Shown here: positions 33,350 through 46,260 of the stretch, one piece after another
Numbering within the stretch: position 1 is the stretch's first letter
Layout: every line of letters starts with the position of its first letter
Assembly (NCBI RefSeq): GCF_963576545.1
Contig: NC_083653.1
Span: forward strand, 12,781,858 to 12,845,857
DNA length: 64,000 bases
Source: Limanda limanda
Lineage: Eukaryota; Chordata; Actinopteri; Pleuronectiformes; Pleuronectidae
Direction of reading: 5' to 3'
Notes under the pieces: generated by a model
What the model was told of the DNA's origin: nothing
Seen by the model: the letters and a program-made list of their open reading frames with translations, nothing else
Databases searched by the model: none
Program-made: the position numbers and the translations under genes

Positions 33350-33620
33350 CGCGTTGATTAGTGCTCACTGCGGCTCAGCTCCCAGCTGTCCTTGCGACTG
33401 GCCGCTGATTGAAACCAATCAGGCTTGCGATGGCCCCATCGCGGTGACCCCTCACCCCTCCCACCCCTGGCCTAATCACCTGCTGATTGGCCCACGCAGG
33501 GCCCCCTCCCGTTGGCACGGAAGGTTAATTTGACCAGCGGATGAAGGCTCCAAGAGGGAATAGGAACGTGCGCTGGGTGATATTGCATGGATATAGCCCA
33601 CCTGTCAATCACAGCCACTT
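33350..33620. promoter_or_regulatory. GC-rich island with CCAAT boxes, candidate regulatory element
   Basis: A compact GC-rich stretch in an AT-rich desert. It has GATTGAAACCAATC (33408-33421), GATTGG (33485), CACCCCTCCCACCCC and GGTTAATTTGACC. No coding potential. Regulatory role is inference from composition only. Confidence 0.25.
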
Positions 33621-33959
33621 AAAGGGGAGTAGCTAGGGAAACACTGACAACCAGGGAGGAAGATGCAGTGAGAGAGAAAGGAAGGAAAGGAAAGAAAGAG
33701 TAGTGTTTGTTAAAAACATCCAGTTTACTTCTGGATACGGCATTATGTTACACATCTAAAAGAAAATCCTCACTCAATGTTCACTTGCTGTGTATTTACT
33801 GAGCGTGTTGTGTATCCCACAGCAAACCCAGTAAACCACAGACAGTAAAGAAACTGTTGGAGAAAGAGAGATTTTAAAGTGAGCATCATCCATTAATGAC
33901 GACAAGATGTTGGTGAAAGTTCTGGAAAAGGAAGATGGAGATGAGATATTGTTTATTTT

Positions 33960-34660
33960 GTCATCTGTATGCTTTTCCTATGTATTGACTATTACCTATG
34001 TCTACTATTAACATCCTTTGAAGAATAGAAATATGATCACAAAACAATAGAATCCAATGGACGACAAATCTCACTGTTGCATCGTATAAACACTCCCTTA
34101 CCAAAAGAAAAAGCAGATATAGATTATAGTGATTTTCATTTGAGTTACACACATAAATATCAGTGATATTGCAAAACATTTTTTCAACAAAGCCAATATT
34201 CATACATATGGATAAAAATCTCATGATATGTGATCTTAAGTAACATTTCAATTTCATTAGTTTATCAATCATATATTTCCCATTTTGATACAACCAGTAC
34301 ATACAGTGTATGCAATATACTCCAGGAATATTGCAGTGTGTAGTATTATCCATAGGGTGGCAGTGTTGTATACAGTGTAAAAAGTTTCCGCCTGTGTATT
34401 AAAAGGTCTATTAATAGGCCAGCTTTAAGTTCTACTCTATTTTGAAGTTTATGTCTGATTTATTTAGACTTTTACTTCAATGTGTAGAATTTACTCTGTG
34501 TTTTACAGAGTATAGTCCAACAAAAAAAAAACACCTGCATGAAGGTCTTATTAAGTTATTATTAACTGTATTGATAGTCTGTTGCATTAGTTTTCAATAC
34601 TCAATTAAGTGGCATTATATTTGAGGTTTTTTTAGATGTTGGAAGAAGCAGTCTGCAAAA
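33960..34660. other. AT-rich intergenic, no gene seen
   Basis: A minus-strand open frame (33961-34353) lies here, but its composition reflects AT-rich DNA and no domain or splice context supports it. Confidence 0.4.
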
Positions 34661-35099
34661 GTAATCTCTTAACTCATGCTTGTCTTCTTCTGGAGTTTAG
34701 CTCGTGGCAGCTGTTATCTCAGGTGATAAGACTCAAAAACCCTGGAAGAAATCTAGTATGTAGCCCTTGAGGTAAGTAACTCCATAGATTAACTTTTATT
34801 TCTACAGCCGAGGACTGGTTTTTATTTGTACTTTTGGAAAAGTGCTGATCTTTGCAGTGGGTGTGTGTGTGTCTGTGTGTGTGTTTGTGTGTTATCAAAT
34901 ATACTTTCTTTCACTGCCAACATTTTGACAACGACAAACCCTTCCCCCTCCCCACACACTCGTGTAACTTTTCTTAACCGTGTCAGCTCATAGTTTTCAC
35001 CTTATCCCAGTGCACTGGTTTGTGTGTGTTTGTGTGTGGACTTATATCTGTCCGGAGACCAATTTAAGCATAGACCCAACAGAGTGAAGACATTTAGGA

Positions 35100-35265
35100 A
35101 AGGGAGAACGTGTAATGAGGGTTAAGACTTGTGGTTAGGTTTAGAGTTACCTTTAGGTAAGGGTTAGGCATTTAGTTTAGATTGTTAAGGTTAGGGTAAG
35201 GGGGTAGGGAATGTATTGTGTCAATGAGTGTCCTCACTAGCATAGCATTACAAACCTGTGTGTGT
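35100..35265. repeat. Dispersed repeat with telomere-like GGGTTA units
   Basis: GGGTTAAGACTTGTGGTTAGG through AGGGTTAGGC to GTGTCCTCACTAGCATAGC is the inverse of the unit at 15540-15675. Confidence 0.6.
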
Positions 35266-35461
35266 GTGCGCATGTGGTTTGTGGCAGGTTCTTCTCCCTC
35301 CCAGTCTCTGGTGGGCAGAATAATGTTGCCATATTACCATATCATTACCATATCATTTCCATGTCATTATCATACTGCAGCCTGCGATATGTGTCTGTCT
35401 GCGTGTGTGTGTGTGCGTGTCTCAACTTTGCATCAGATCTTCAACTGTTTCTCTTTATGTT

Positions 35462-35462
<1 letters not shown>

Positions 35463-35543
<81 letters not shown>
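35463..35543. repeat. (CT)n microsatellite
   Basis: About 40 CT units. The long open frames over it are artefacts. Confidence 0.98.
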
Positions 35544-35546
<3 letters not shown>

Positions 35547-35689
35547 CACACACTCACAAATGCTCACACAGATACACACACACAATCCCCCGCAGGAATA
35601 CACACATCCGCCTGACATGCGCCCTCTGTTTTTCTCTGTCAGTGACTCTATCTCTCTATCGGTGTCCCATATCCATGTAAGCGCATCAT

Positions 35690-36220
35690 AATTCTCAATA
35701 ATCTACCATTCATAATCCTTGTTTGCTTATTTGTTTTTTTGTTAATCTAAATGCCAATTAAAATTAACCTGTCAATGGAGAACCCATAATAGATTTATTT
35801 TAGACAAGGAGCTGGACATGTTCTGTCGTCCTGTATTCTAACGGCTAAAATGTATTTAATTTAAATATGGTTTTGGCTGACTTGCTGATATTGTTGTATT
35901 TCACTTAACTTAGTTTTTTGTCGGTTTTGTACAGAGAAATACCACAGACAAGGGGACAACACACAGGGTTGTCAAGGGTAATTTAATGTCAAATAAGGTC
36001 TGTGAATGCTTTGTGTTTGTTATCGCCCTTTAAATGATTATTTACAGGTTACTTAATCTTAAATGCCTGTAAACTAAATATCAATAAATTCTGGTCAGAC
36101 AAAATATACAATCTGAGGACTTCAACTTGAGCTTTGAAACTCTAATGACCATTTTCTGTTTTTTTCTTTTCTGTTTAAGTATAACTCAAATATCCATAAA
36201 TCAGTCAATGAATCAAAATA
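35690..36220. other. Intergenic, no gene seen
   Basis: AT-rich, nothing assignable. Confidence 0.4.
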
Positions 36221-36559
36221 ATGTAAAAGGTGTCTAAACTGTCATTAAAAGCTACATCGACAGAGTGAAGAGTTTCACCACTATTTGTATGTGACAAACA
36301 TCTAAGATGAGATTTCACTTTATTGTCCATGAGCATCAGGTCCATGCCCATTGGTTCTGCATTAAAAGAACAGTGATTTACTGATGAGCCAGCACCTCTG
36401 TCATTATCATGTCCGTCTGTCTGCAGACCGGAACAAATGTAAAATTCAATTGAACCAGACACCCTGCGTCCCTTGTTCCTCACAGTCATCAGTGATGGGG
36501 GGCGTTGGAGCACTGAGACCACTCACTACCAACACATTTGAGATAAATGATAATATCAT

Positions 36560-36850
36560 ATGTTTTGTACACAGTCAGGGCTGCTGCAGTAATCAGGAGC
36601 CTCACGCCCGCCTCAGTAATACATTCGGTCAGCCATTCTGGCTCTGATTCTCGCCCTTCAACGTCCGCCATTTTGGGGGGTCTGCAGCTGCCAGAAAAAG
36701 CCCATTTAGTGAGGGGAGCATGTTTGGGGTCGCGCCCTTGTTTACATGGGGAGCCAGAGCTGATGGTTTTAAAATGGCGTCCAGATGGTGACAGAGGCTT
36801 GATTGCAGCAGAGGGGGCTCCGTGTGTCCCGCCCACTCCTGCTGTCCAGC
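36560..36850. promoter_or_regulatory. GC-rich island with two opposed YY1-like sites
   Basis: CCGCCATTTT at 36665-36674 is an exact YY1-type core, and AAAATGGCGT at 36771-36780 is a near match on the other strand, 97 bp away, in a locally GC-rich stretch. Such sites are typical of promoters and loop anchors. No transcript structure was seen. Inference. Confidence 0.3.
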
Positions 36851-37664
36851 TACTCTAGCTCTGAAGCATCTCTCTCTCCCGCCTATCATCAAGCCACCAC
36901 CACTCCTGTTTTTATCACTCCCTGCTCCGTCAAACACTGCCCAGAGCCAGTATTGTGTGTTTCCTCTGTGGACGACTCTCTCTGCACTTGTCTTTATATC
37001 CCACTCTGCCTTATCTCTGCCATCATTTCCTCCTTTTCCCTCCCTTTACCTCCTTTGCTTCCCACTGATTTACTTACTCAACACACCAGCAGCCTCAAAC
37101 GCACACACACGCCTGCAGGTGATGCGTGGCAGCAGTGTGTGTACAGTGTCTGTGTGATGGATTGGACTGCCCGTTGTTAAATTACAGCACATAGCTGCCA
37201 TCCCGCTCAGAGCACGAGCTTAAATAAGAGAGCACGCTCTTATTAAGATGGAAAAGGAGGGATGGAGGAATGTAAGAAGAAGAGATACATAGTTTGATGA
37301 AGCGAGACAGAGGCAGTAGGTTGAGAGAGGGGGGTGTCAGCCTCAAGCTTCCAGCCATCTCTGTGTATTCACTGTCTGCTTGATCACTCCAGAGAGGAGG
37401 GACGGCAGGGCAGAGGGGAAAAGGGGGGAGTTATAGAAAGTGGGGAATACGATGTGGAGGATAGAGGGGAAGCATGGGGATTGAGGTGAAGGATGAGGAT
37501 GGAGGAGAGGGGGAGGGAAGCTGCTGTGTATTGGAGGAAAAGTGGGGGAGAGGGGAGTGAGAGGGTGGGCCGTCGCAAATACAGATGTTGTGATTGTGTA
37601 TTTGTCAGTGTGAAAGATGATTAGTGTTCTCTCTCATTAGGGAGCTGATCACCCCTGTGATCCA

Positions 37665-37694
37665 CCACACACACACACACACACACACACACAG

Positions 37695-37737
<43 letters not shown>

Positions 37738-37748
37738 CACACACACAT
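37665..37748. repeat. (CA)n microsatellite, interrupted
   Basis: CA run broken by GATA and G substitutions. Confidence 0.97.
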
Positions 37749-37856
37749 ACAGTTACAGTGTGAAAGCAGAGGTGCTAAATGGGTAACCAAAAGTGTGTCA
37801 GGATGTCTCATGTGTGTGTGTGTCCATGTGAGTGTGTGCGTCTGTGTTTGAGTTGG

Positions 37857-38068
37857 CATTTAGCACTTTTTGACTTGTGAATGGGTTTGTCTGCATCTGT
37901 TCACAGAAACATTTGTGCCAACGGATCTACATGCATGGGATTCCTTACGTGTGTGTGTGCTAGTCTGCATTTAGCCATTTTTGACTTGTGAATGGGTACA
38001 TCTGCGACTGTACATGAACACATTTGTGCCAACACATCTTTGTGAATGTAATTCCTCACAGTTGTGTG
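37857..38068. repeat. ~110-bp tandem duplication
   Basis: GCATTTAGCACTTTTTGACTTGTGAATGGG, then a CATTTGTGCCAAC block and an ATTCCTTAC/ATTCCTCAC block, occur twice in order (from 37857 and from about 37970), followed by a GT run. Confidence 0.85.
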
Positions 38069-38399
38069 CGTGTGTGTGTGTGTGTGTGTGTCTGTGTGTG
38101 GAGCCTGACAAGCGTACACTCTCGCCCCCGTCGTGGAAGCTGGTAAGTGATTCCACAGGCTGTTGGCAGAGCTCCAGTTCAGCTCAGTGAGAGACAGAGG
38201 AAGGAGAGAAACAAGCAAACAGAGGAGAGACGGAGAGGTAGAGATGGAGAGAGAGAGAAGAGAGAAGCAGCGGCTGTGTAATTAGTAGCAGGTTTTTCGC
38301 AGCCCTCTGCTTCTGTTTAATTAAAAACTGAAAGAGGGAGAGAGGAAACAGGGAAGGCGAGGGAGGCTGCAAGAGTGAAAGAGAGTTTCTGCATAGTTA

Positions 38400-38535
38400 T
38401 TCTGTTTTTGCCAGGGGCAGGTGCGAGGCTGGCACCGGGAAAGATGCCCAGCAGCTCCAGCGCTACCCACAAGGCTTTGGGAGGAATAGTTAAAGGGGAT
38501 TCATTTAAAATGAATTAAAAGTCAACACTTTTGAG
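38400..38535. other. Mixed-composition stretch, possible conserved noncoding
   Basis: GCCAGGGGCAGGTGCGAGGC through ATTCATTTAAAATGAATTAAA contains a 12-bp palindrome ATTCATTTAAAATGAAT. Function unknown. Confidence 0.2.
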
Positions 38536-39769
38536 GTCTCTCATGTTAAATGATACAAATGATGGGTTTTGTCTTGTATAGTGATAGTGACAGGGCTGAT
38601 GAGTGATAATGATGAAGGTGGTGATATTGAGGGACTTTTTTTTTCTTTTTTTCATCCTGCAGCTGTGTATCAGAGTGATGATGACTCAGCGATATCGGCA
38701 GCAGTGGAGGTGCTGATGAAGAGTTCTCTGTCTTCACTAACCCAGGGCTATGGATCCATAATGCTGAGCACGCTCTTTCTCCACCACAAACTCCTTTCTT
38801 TGTCTCCTCCTCACTCTACTTCAACCTTATCGCCAACTTTGTTGCTGTTGTCTGTCTTGTTGGAGATCAGGGCTCCGTTAGTTTTTTTTTGTTTCCCAAT
38901 TCTTACTTGTCCTTTGCGTTTCTGCTCTGCCCCACTGCATCTTTCTTTATCTTCCTCCCTTCAGTCCGCTACGTATAGAAGCTTCCACCATCCCGATTGT
39001 TTTGTCCCACACTGTTTTTCTCACTGTCACACAATCTTCACCTTAATGAAACACAGTGGCAGAAACTGTTGTGGTGCTGGCTTCCCAGCCTCATGCTGAT
39101 GAGGAAAATCATTACTTTTTCAGTGGCACCTTTTTCAATTCCCTTACACCTAAATTAATTGACTTGTTTGGCCTCTTGGGGCAGTACAATGAGCTGCAAA
39201 CAGCACATATGCCTTGCATTAAGGTTAGCAAAACATGCCTATTTACAAATCCAGGTAACAACATTAGTACTTCATTGGAGATGAGTGTGAGTGGGTAAAG
39301 GTTGAGTCGAATATTCACTCTGCTTTTAGCTCTTATTTGGTCTCCACCTATACTGAGGTTAATATCTGTCTCTTCAGCTGAAGAAGAAAAAGAGAGATAT
39401 TGTTAGTGCAGCTTTAACATACAGATAGGCACACAATCGTTAACGATCTGTTTACGGAAATTGCAAATAAATAAACAATCTCATGCGTCTATTCATCATG
39501 CAAATAGTTTTCAGATTTATTTGTCATCACTATGGAAATGTTTCAATGGAGCTACTTATCAAAACAATAACCCCTCTGAAAACTGTTTTGTGTTTTATTT
39601 GGAATAACAGTGAAAAGATAAACATGTCGCTATTTAATTTAACATTTTTCAAACAAAATCACACAAACAAAATTCTCCTCACAGAAATAGAAGAGGTGGA
39701 TAATCTCAAATCCCGGATAGATTAAACCAAACCAGGCTGCGTGGCTAATTTAAATTAGGCAAGAAAACA

Positions 39770-39970
39770 TTGTGTTCATAATTTGGGCGACCCTATCCTT
39801 TAATTATCTGTGTAGTTAGTTTATGGTAATTGAGTATATGTGTGGGGTTCGCTGGCGAAATTCAATTACTGGTAGCTGCACAGTGCGACCAGTCCTGAGC
39901 GGCTGGTCATAGATTATTACTGCTCACTGCTGTATCCAGGCCCGGCTCATAAAAAGTGAGCAGGTATGGA
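39770..39970. promoter_or_regulatory. Candidate conserved noncoding element with homeodomain-type TAAT cores
   Basis: A mixed-composition stretch with TTTAATTATC, GGTAATTGAG, TTCAATTACTGG and GCTGGTCATAGATTATTACTGC. It has no repeat character and no coding frame. Suggested as a pou3f2-desert element by composition only. Confidence 0.22.
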
Positions 39971-40437
39971 GCACTGCTGTTTCATCTGCTCCTCACCTCC
40001 TCTTCCCACGTGTTTCTCTTGAGTTGCACTCTCTAAATTTCCCCGACAAACCATGTTTTTCTCTCTTCTGCACGGTACATTTATTCAGCAACCGCTTTGC
40101 AGACTCTGCCTCTCTTTCAACCCTTTGCTTCTCCCTCTTTCATCTTTCGCTAAGTCTTCCTGTCTCGAGAAGCAAATGAGTGGCAGATGAACTGACGCTC
40201 GGTCAGGTATAGGACAATAACAGTCTGGAGGAAATAGAGATGGGGCAGCGAGAGAGAGAGGGAGAGAGAGAGAGAGAGGGAGGGACGGGGGGTTATGTGG
40301 TGTTGGAATGGGGGAGTCGGGGGAGTGAAGAGCAGCTGCCAAAGCCAGTCAGTTGGAGGAGAGTGAGGAGTAGGGAGATAAGGAGACAGCCAGGGAGCAG
40401 GAGCTAGCTGGCACCCTTAAGAAAGACACTGATACCC

Positions 40438-40439
<2 letters not shown>

Positions 40440-40532
<93 letters not shown>
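40440..40532. repeat. (CT)n microsatellite
   Basis: About 46 CT units followed by a C-rich pyrimidine stretch to about 40600. Confidence 0.98.
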
Positions 40533-40534
<2 letters not shown>

Positions 40535-40978
40535 TCTCCCCCTCTCCCCCACCACGCCTTCTCCTCCTCTCTTCCTCCCTCCACTCCCAGCCTTCCTCTC
40601 CTCCTTTGTGCAGTGTCTCAACAGAGCTGCCTTTGAGTGGCAGGCCGTCACAGATCAGCTAGCAGCTAAAGCAGAGGGCTGTGTGCATGTGTGTGTGTGT
40701 ATGTGTCTGTGCGTGCGTGCATGTGCGTGCGTGTGTGTGAGCCAAGGCAGGGGGCTACCAGCCCTGAGCGAAGAGATCAGGGGAGAGTCTAAGTGGGTTT
40801 ATCAGTTCTGCCGAGAGCCAACACACACACACACGCCTGCACACGCACACACACACACACACACAGTATAAACACGAACACAGAACTGTCACACACAAAC
40901 TGAAAGTAAAAAGACAAAAGAAGTGGGGAGTTAGCTACACATAGAGTCAAATTCATGCATGTGCTCATGTGCATGCAT

Positions 40979-40987
40979 ACACGCACG

Positions 40988-41051
<64 letters not shown>
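40979..41051. repeat. (CA)n microsatellite
   Basis: CA run led by GCAC units. Confidence 0.97.
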
Positions 41052-41057
<6 letters not shown>

Positions 41058-41197
41058 TACAGAGAGAGAAAGGGGTATTAGACCCAACCAAAGAGAACCT
41101 GTGAGCGTGAAAGCGCCTTACTGCCTGCCTGCTAGCGAGAGATGTGACTGGATTCTTAAGCAGCCAGCTAGAGAGTGAGGGCTGCTAAATACACGCT

Positions 41198-41199
<2 letters not shown>

Positions 41200-41274
<75 letters not shown>
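41200..41274. repeat. (CA)n microsatellite
   Basis: 37 uninterrupted CA units, only 150 bp after the previous run. Confidence 0.98.
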
Positions 41275-41276
<2 letters not shown>

Positions 41277-41949
41277 AGACACTGCTCATATCTCAAGGTT
41301 CAGACGAAGGCTTGTGCCTCATTCCTCTTGTAGCTCGGTGCCTCGGAGCCTCAGCATGCTTGTTAAGGTAACGATTAGGTGTGTTTGTGCTCTTCTGTCT
41401 CTGATCTCCCGGGGCCTCATCTCTTTATTTTGATCACATTTATCGACTTTTAAAGTTATTTTTAAGGCGGGGACATTTTTATTAGACAGTATATTATAAA
41501 CAGAGGGGAGCAGGGGATGGAGGAGCCGGATGCCGGAGGTACAAAGTGTAGCTTTGGCACTGCACATGCAAGGACATCCTGACTGATACAATTTGTTAGA
41601 AATTACAGAGGTTAAAAGAGCTGAGTGCAGTGTACTTTAAAGTTGCTTCAATCAATATTTGTATATTTATACTGGCTGAAATGACCCTGTGTTATGAGAA
41701 AGTGGTCGCGACTTGTGATGGTTTTTAGCCTCTCTTAGACCCTTTGTCTGTTTCCCACCACTCACAGTAGGGACGCAGTTGGAACAATTCGCAAATACTG
41801 AACAAAACCACAATACAAATATAACAGACGTTTCTGAGGAACTCTGTGAAGAATAAAATACACATGTCAGTCAATGGTATAACCAAAATCAGAGCTGAAT
41901 AATGTGTAATCAAAATAATTATTTCTGTTTCCAGAAACACAGAACATCA

Positions 41950-42070
41950 GAACTACCTAAAATGGTAGACCCCATCTTTGAGAAAAAATTACTTTCACTT
42001 TTTTAGTTTGGTCCATCTCCCATCCACTAACATGGAGGAGGCAGGATTACATGCTGTCCTGCAGGTACTT
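41950..42070. mobile_element. Dispersed MITE-like repeat, partial copy 2
   Basis: GACCCCATCTTTGAGAAAAA and CATCCACTAACATGGAGGAG match the family at 46610, 50740 and 53390. Confidence 0.5.
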
Positions 42071-42229
42071 TCCCCCACAGTCAAAACACATTCGGTTCAA
42101 TTAGAGACTCAAAATTGACCGTGTGTGTAAAGTTAGCATTTATGGTTATTTGTCTTAATGTGTCAGCCCTGCGATAGACAGGCTGCCTACGAGGCCTCTC
42201 TCCCATATAAACCCCCCCGCACCCGACCC

Positions 42230-42640
42230 TCATTAGAAGTGCTAGAGTTAATGGGTGGATATATATCTGCAGGGATCTTTTTTCTTATCTGACATATGTT
42301 TTGCTCATTTGCATGTATTTTCTCGACCTACGGTACGAGCTCTCTCGTCTGTAGAAGTCAACCCACAGCACATAGATCCATTAAGAGTCATTTATATTTG
42401 TTCCCAAGTTGTTTTTCCATCCATGTTAAGTGTGTACGATTAATATGTTAATTAAAATGCACGTGTGCGGGCTTGTCTCTCCATGTGTGAACCCGCTCCC
42501 CGCGCAGAGTGCCTCAGTGTACTGTGTGATATCGCTTTGTGTTGCAATGGAAGAGACAGGCCTAATTACGTCTTTAAGTGTGTAATTAGGAGCAAGCGTA
42601 ATTGGTGGTTTGTACACACGACGCACTCCTGGTTGGAAAA
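42230..42640. promoter_or_regulatory. Candidate conserved noncoding element with an octamer and many TAAT cores
   Basis: Contains an exact octamer ATTTGCAT at 42307-42314 (the POU-factor site), GATTAATATGTTAATTAAAATGC near 42438, GCCTAATTACGTC, GTGTAATTAGG and GCGTAATTGG. TAAT cores are packed in a sequence that is neither simple repeat nor coding. A plausible enhancer, possibly one bound by a POU protein, but nothing here proves conservation. One exact octamer per about 33 kb is expected by chance on two strands. Confidence 0.3.
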
Positions 42641-43459
42641 CACAAATTATGTCTGACTCAATGCCCAACATGACTGTTTACTGTGGGAACGACAGGTGGT
42701 CTCTGCCCGTCTTCTTGTTCACATTCGCACAATTCATATGCATGCATACAGCTGCATGTGCAGTATTTGTGTTTTATATAGGGCTGCAACAGATGATTGC
42801 AAAACAACGTTCTCCGTTTGCTAAACAAGGACATTGTTGGATACTTGGTGTTTGTCTTAAACTGTTTTCCGACATGACCTCCGGATAATGTCCGGATAAT
42901 TGAGTCCAGATAGTTTCCTTTCTTTTGCCTTTTCACATATGAAGAACAAAGCAGGTGATTGTCCTGGTCACAACTGCAGGAAAATGTCTGGAACCTCAGG
43001 GTAGCACATGAGGGAGGCGGGACATGACGTATTAACTCCACTGCCAAAATCACGTGTTATTGTTCTTCCCATTATTGAGTTGGGAGGCTCATCAGCAAAG
43101 CACTACTGTGGTTTATAACACTGAGAGGAAACAAGTTACACCTTTACTAAATGTACAAAGGAATGCAGGTTGGCTGTATTTGATTTGCCAGTGCAATGTG
43201 TTTCTGGGTGACGCTGAATTGGCGGTAAAATGTAATCCAGGTTTTAACTTATTTTTGCCAGAAAATCCAGCAATTGTTTTTCATGAAGTCTTCTGTGTCT
43301 GCAACCTGTTGCATCAATGCAGTATTTCCATTGAACTGAAAGAAGAGGCCATAGGAATTTTAACAACACCTTAAACAGTTGAAGGAGTACTCAATTTGCA
43401 ATTTGATGTTGCATCTTCAAAAGTTTGGAAACGAGTCTCACTCAACAGAAATCAACAGA

Positions 43460-43497
43460 AATGTAGGCTGCAACCTACATTTCCCATGATGCAACTC
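43460..43497. promoter_or_regulatory. Palindrome overlapping a ZNF143-like site
   Basis: AAATGTAGG CTGCAA CCTACATTT is a 9-bp-stem inverted repeat. Its right arm continues as CCTACATTTCCCATGATGCA, close to the ACTACAATTCCCAGCATGC motif bound by ZNF143. Confidence 0.35.
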
Positions 43498-43559
43498 ATG
43501 CTGCATCAGACCTTCCATGATTGATGAATGCCTCATCATTCATCATTCATTAGAGCCCC

Positions 43560-44010
43560 CACAGTGTATGTAACAAGTTTTCTGTTAAATTTTTAAAAAG
43601 TAAATAAAAAAAGAATCTAACGTTGTTTTTCTAAATGGCTTTTTGAAAAAGTACAGCTCCATTCTATATCATTTGTTGAATTGTAGAAATTCAACTTAAA
43701 AATGTTAATTTATTTGTAATTAGATCTTTTCATTTGGGTTGTCAGCAGCTCTCTGTCACAAGCAATCAAAATAGACTTTTCATCCAGTTTCCTTGTCCCT
43801 CAGCAGCGGGAAAATATGTATTGGGCCGATGACATCACCATGACGTCATCAGAGGGTTCTTTTCTCAGACATTGAAAAATTCCCCCTAGATCAACAGCAA
43901 ACAGTTATAATGAGTTCTGATCAGGACAAGTAAGCCGACCTTCATGATTAGAATGGGTGGAATGCCATTTAAAACAATTGAATGTTGTTTTTGCTTAATT
44001 ATCTGCCAAT
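43560..44010. other. Intergenic, no gene seen
   Basis: AT-rich, nothing assignable. GACATCACCATGACGTCATC near 43830 holds a CRE-like TGACGTCA. Confidence 0.35.
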
Positions 44011-44859
44011 CAGACAATTAGGCCCAAAAGTCCATAGACGACTGAAATAGTAGCACCGACACTGTACTCACTCGTTCATTTGTCGTATTCTTAGTCATAG
44101 ACATACACCTTCTCAAACATGTAGAGGAGACAGAGGAGAAGAGGGAGATGGAGGTGAGGAGCCGCTCTCCTGTTCGCAGAAAGGTTGTTTGTTTAGAGGA
44201 AATGACACGTGCAGCCGAGGAGGAAATGATCTGCTTGGCCCCATGTAAGACCCTCCCTGGCACCAAGACCACTGCACTCAGCTCTTTTCTCTCCTCCAAC
44301 ACACGCACACACACACACACAAACACCCCCCTCCCTCCTTTTCTTTCCTTCATCTTCTCAGCTCTCCATCCATCGCTCGTCTGTCACGGCAGGAGTGCAG
44401 CCAATCCATCAGGGGTCGCAGCTAGGCAAGCCGTGAGGGCATGTGTGTGCGTGTTTGTGTGTGGTTGTGTGTATGTGTGCGTGTTTGTGCATTTGCGTTT
44501 GAAGGACTGAATATGTGAGTCCCTGTTGTGTTCATGTATCTAAGTCCCGCTCTAGTACACACTAAACACCCTGTCCATTTTGTGTTTGTGTGCATGCTTT
44601 CACACCAACACTCACGCATTCACACACACACACACACACTTTCCTTCACCCTTAATACACAGTGTGACTGGTTTGTATGTATGTGTGGGTGTGGGTGTGT
44701 GTGTGGCAACAAGGAAGTGGATTGGCCCTGCCTTCCCTGTGCACTGCTGACAGATCGTTGGAGCGTGGCCGGCTGCAAGGAGCCACACTAGCTGGGATAG
44801 AGACTTGCGATGAAATATCAAATTATGTTGCAAAGGAGTGTGTCTGTGTGGGAGCTTGT

Positions 44860-44890
<31 letters not shown>
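44860..44890. repeat. (CA)n microsatellite
   Basis: Short CA run; further short GT and CA runs lie at 44300-44720. Confidence 0.95.
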
Positions 44891-44895
<5 letters not shown>

Positions 44896-45166
44896 GTATG
44901 ACAACACACCTAATTGAACTGTTGCTGTATTCCACTAAAAGTCTCCCACTGAGCCATTATGATCTGGTGGCGAGCCAGTATTACTGATGGCGTGTTGTTT
45001 TATTTACATAATACATCTCCTTTAGGCCACTGATGTGGTCTCTGTAAAACCACTTTGGATTTATGAGGCCATTTTCACGCTTGTTACCACAGGAAATATG
45101 AGTGTCTATCAGCATGCGTTAGAGGGGGAAAGAGTGAAAGCTCCAGCAAGGAGCAGCACTGACAGC

Positions 45167-45168
<2 letters not shown>

Positions 45169-45215
<47 letters not shown>
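45169..45215. repeat. (CA)n microsatellite
   Basis: 23 CA units. Confidence 0.97.
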
Positions 45216-45217
<2 letters not shown>

Positions 45218-45584
45218 GTCTCCTACAGTATGTGTGGAGGTGCCATACAGGTCGCTGTGCTTTGTTTTCTGGTGACAGTGAATTGCGGCCGTGTGCTTTA
45301 AGCCAAATTCCGGCTCATAAAATATAGCAGAGCAGAGGGTTGGCTTGGCTCCGTGTGTGTGTTTGATCGAGTGTATATGTTGCAGGTTAACCACAGAAGA
45401 GGTCTCCAGAGTTACAAAGCCATCCAGGGTTGCGTCGGGATCAAGTTAAGCCCAGCAGGGAGCTCTTGGCTGGCCATCAGTATGCACCACCACAGGCTCT
45501 CCACACTGGCTTTCATCAGTCAAGTGTGTATGTGTGTGAGAGTGTGTTGGTTAGCTATAATGTGTGTACCATTTTTTTTACATG

Positions 45585-46260
45585 AATAATAATACAATAT
45601 ACATAGTAATGTTCTACGTTACATATTGTTACCTATGATTTATGCACAGTGTATATAATATAAACACACTACACAACAATAATGCAATGTGGTTTGATAT
45701 AGTATATGACCAAAATAATACTAAAGCATATAATATAAGAGTGCAATAGTATAAATGTAGTAATAATATAGTTTTATAATGTAAAGTGTAGTATATATGT
45801 ATTACACCACCACTACTTTATATTTTTTCAACAATAAAGAAGATATTTGAGTAGAATAAATATAAGCATATAAATAAAATAATTTAAAAAAGTCTATAAT
45901 GTCACATTTATTTTGATTTGAGGAAATTCCCTTGATTGCTATTCTGGAGCTTTTGATATTACTGGATGTTCTTTATCAGGAGAAGCTTTTTAGATTTCTG
46001 AAATTTTATGTCAAAAATGTTTGGAAATGTAATAAATAAAGATTGAATTTGTTTGGTATCAAAAATGTATAATTACAAACCTAGATGACCCATAAATAGT
46101 TTCACTATTAACTTTGTTTATGAAATTCCGTTTCAGTTTTTCTTTCAGCGAAATAGCTGTTATCACTGAAACCCAGTATTTTTTTCTATATATCTGAAAA
46201 TAATTTAAATGAACCCGAAATGTTTTATCTTATGGTATTTGTGAGGTGTGGGAATTATTT
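45585..46260. other. Very AT-rich stretch
   Basis: Dominated by short ATAATA/TATA words, no gene or clear repeat unit. Confidence 0.5.

Noticed and set aside
35218..35691. Frames of 157 and 117 aa over the CT run
   Set aside because: Ser-Leu and Arg-Glu repeats generated by (CT)n. The same applies at 40349-40651.
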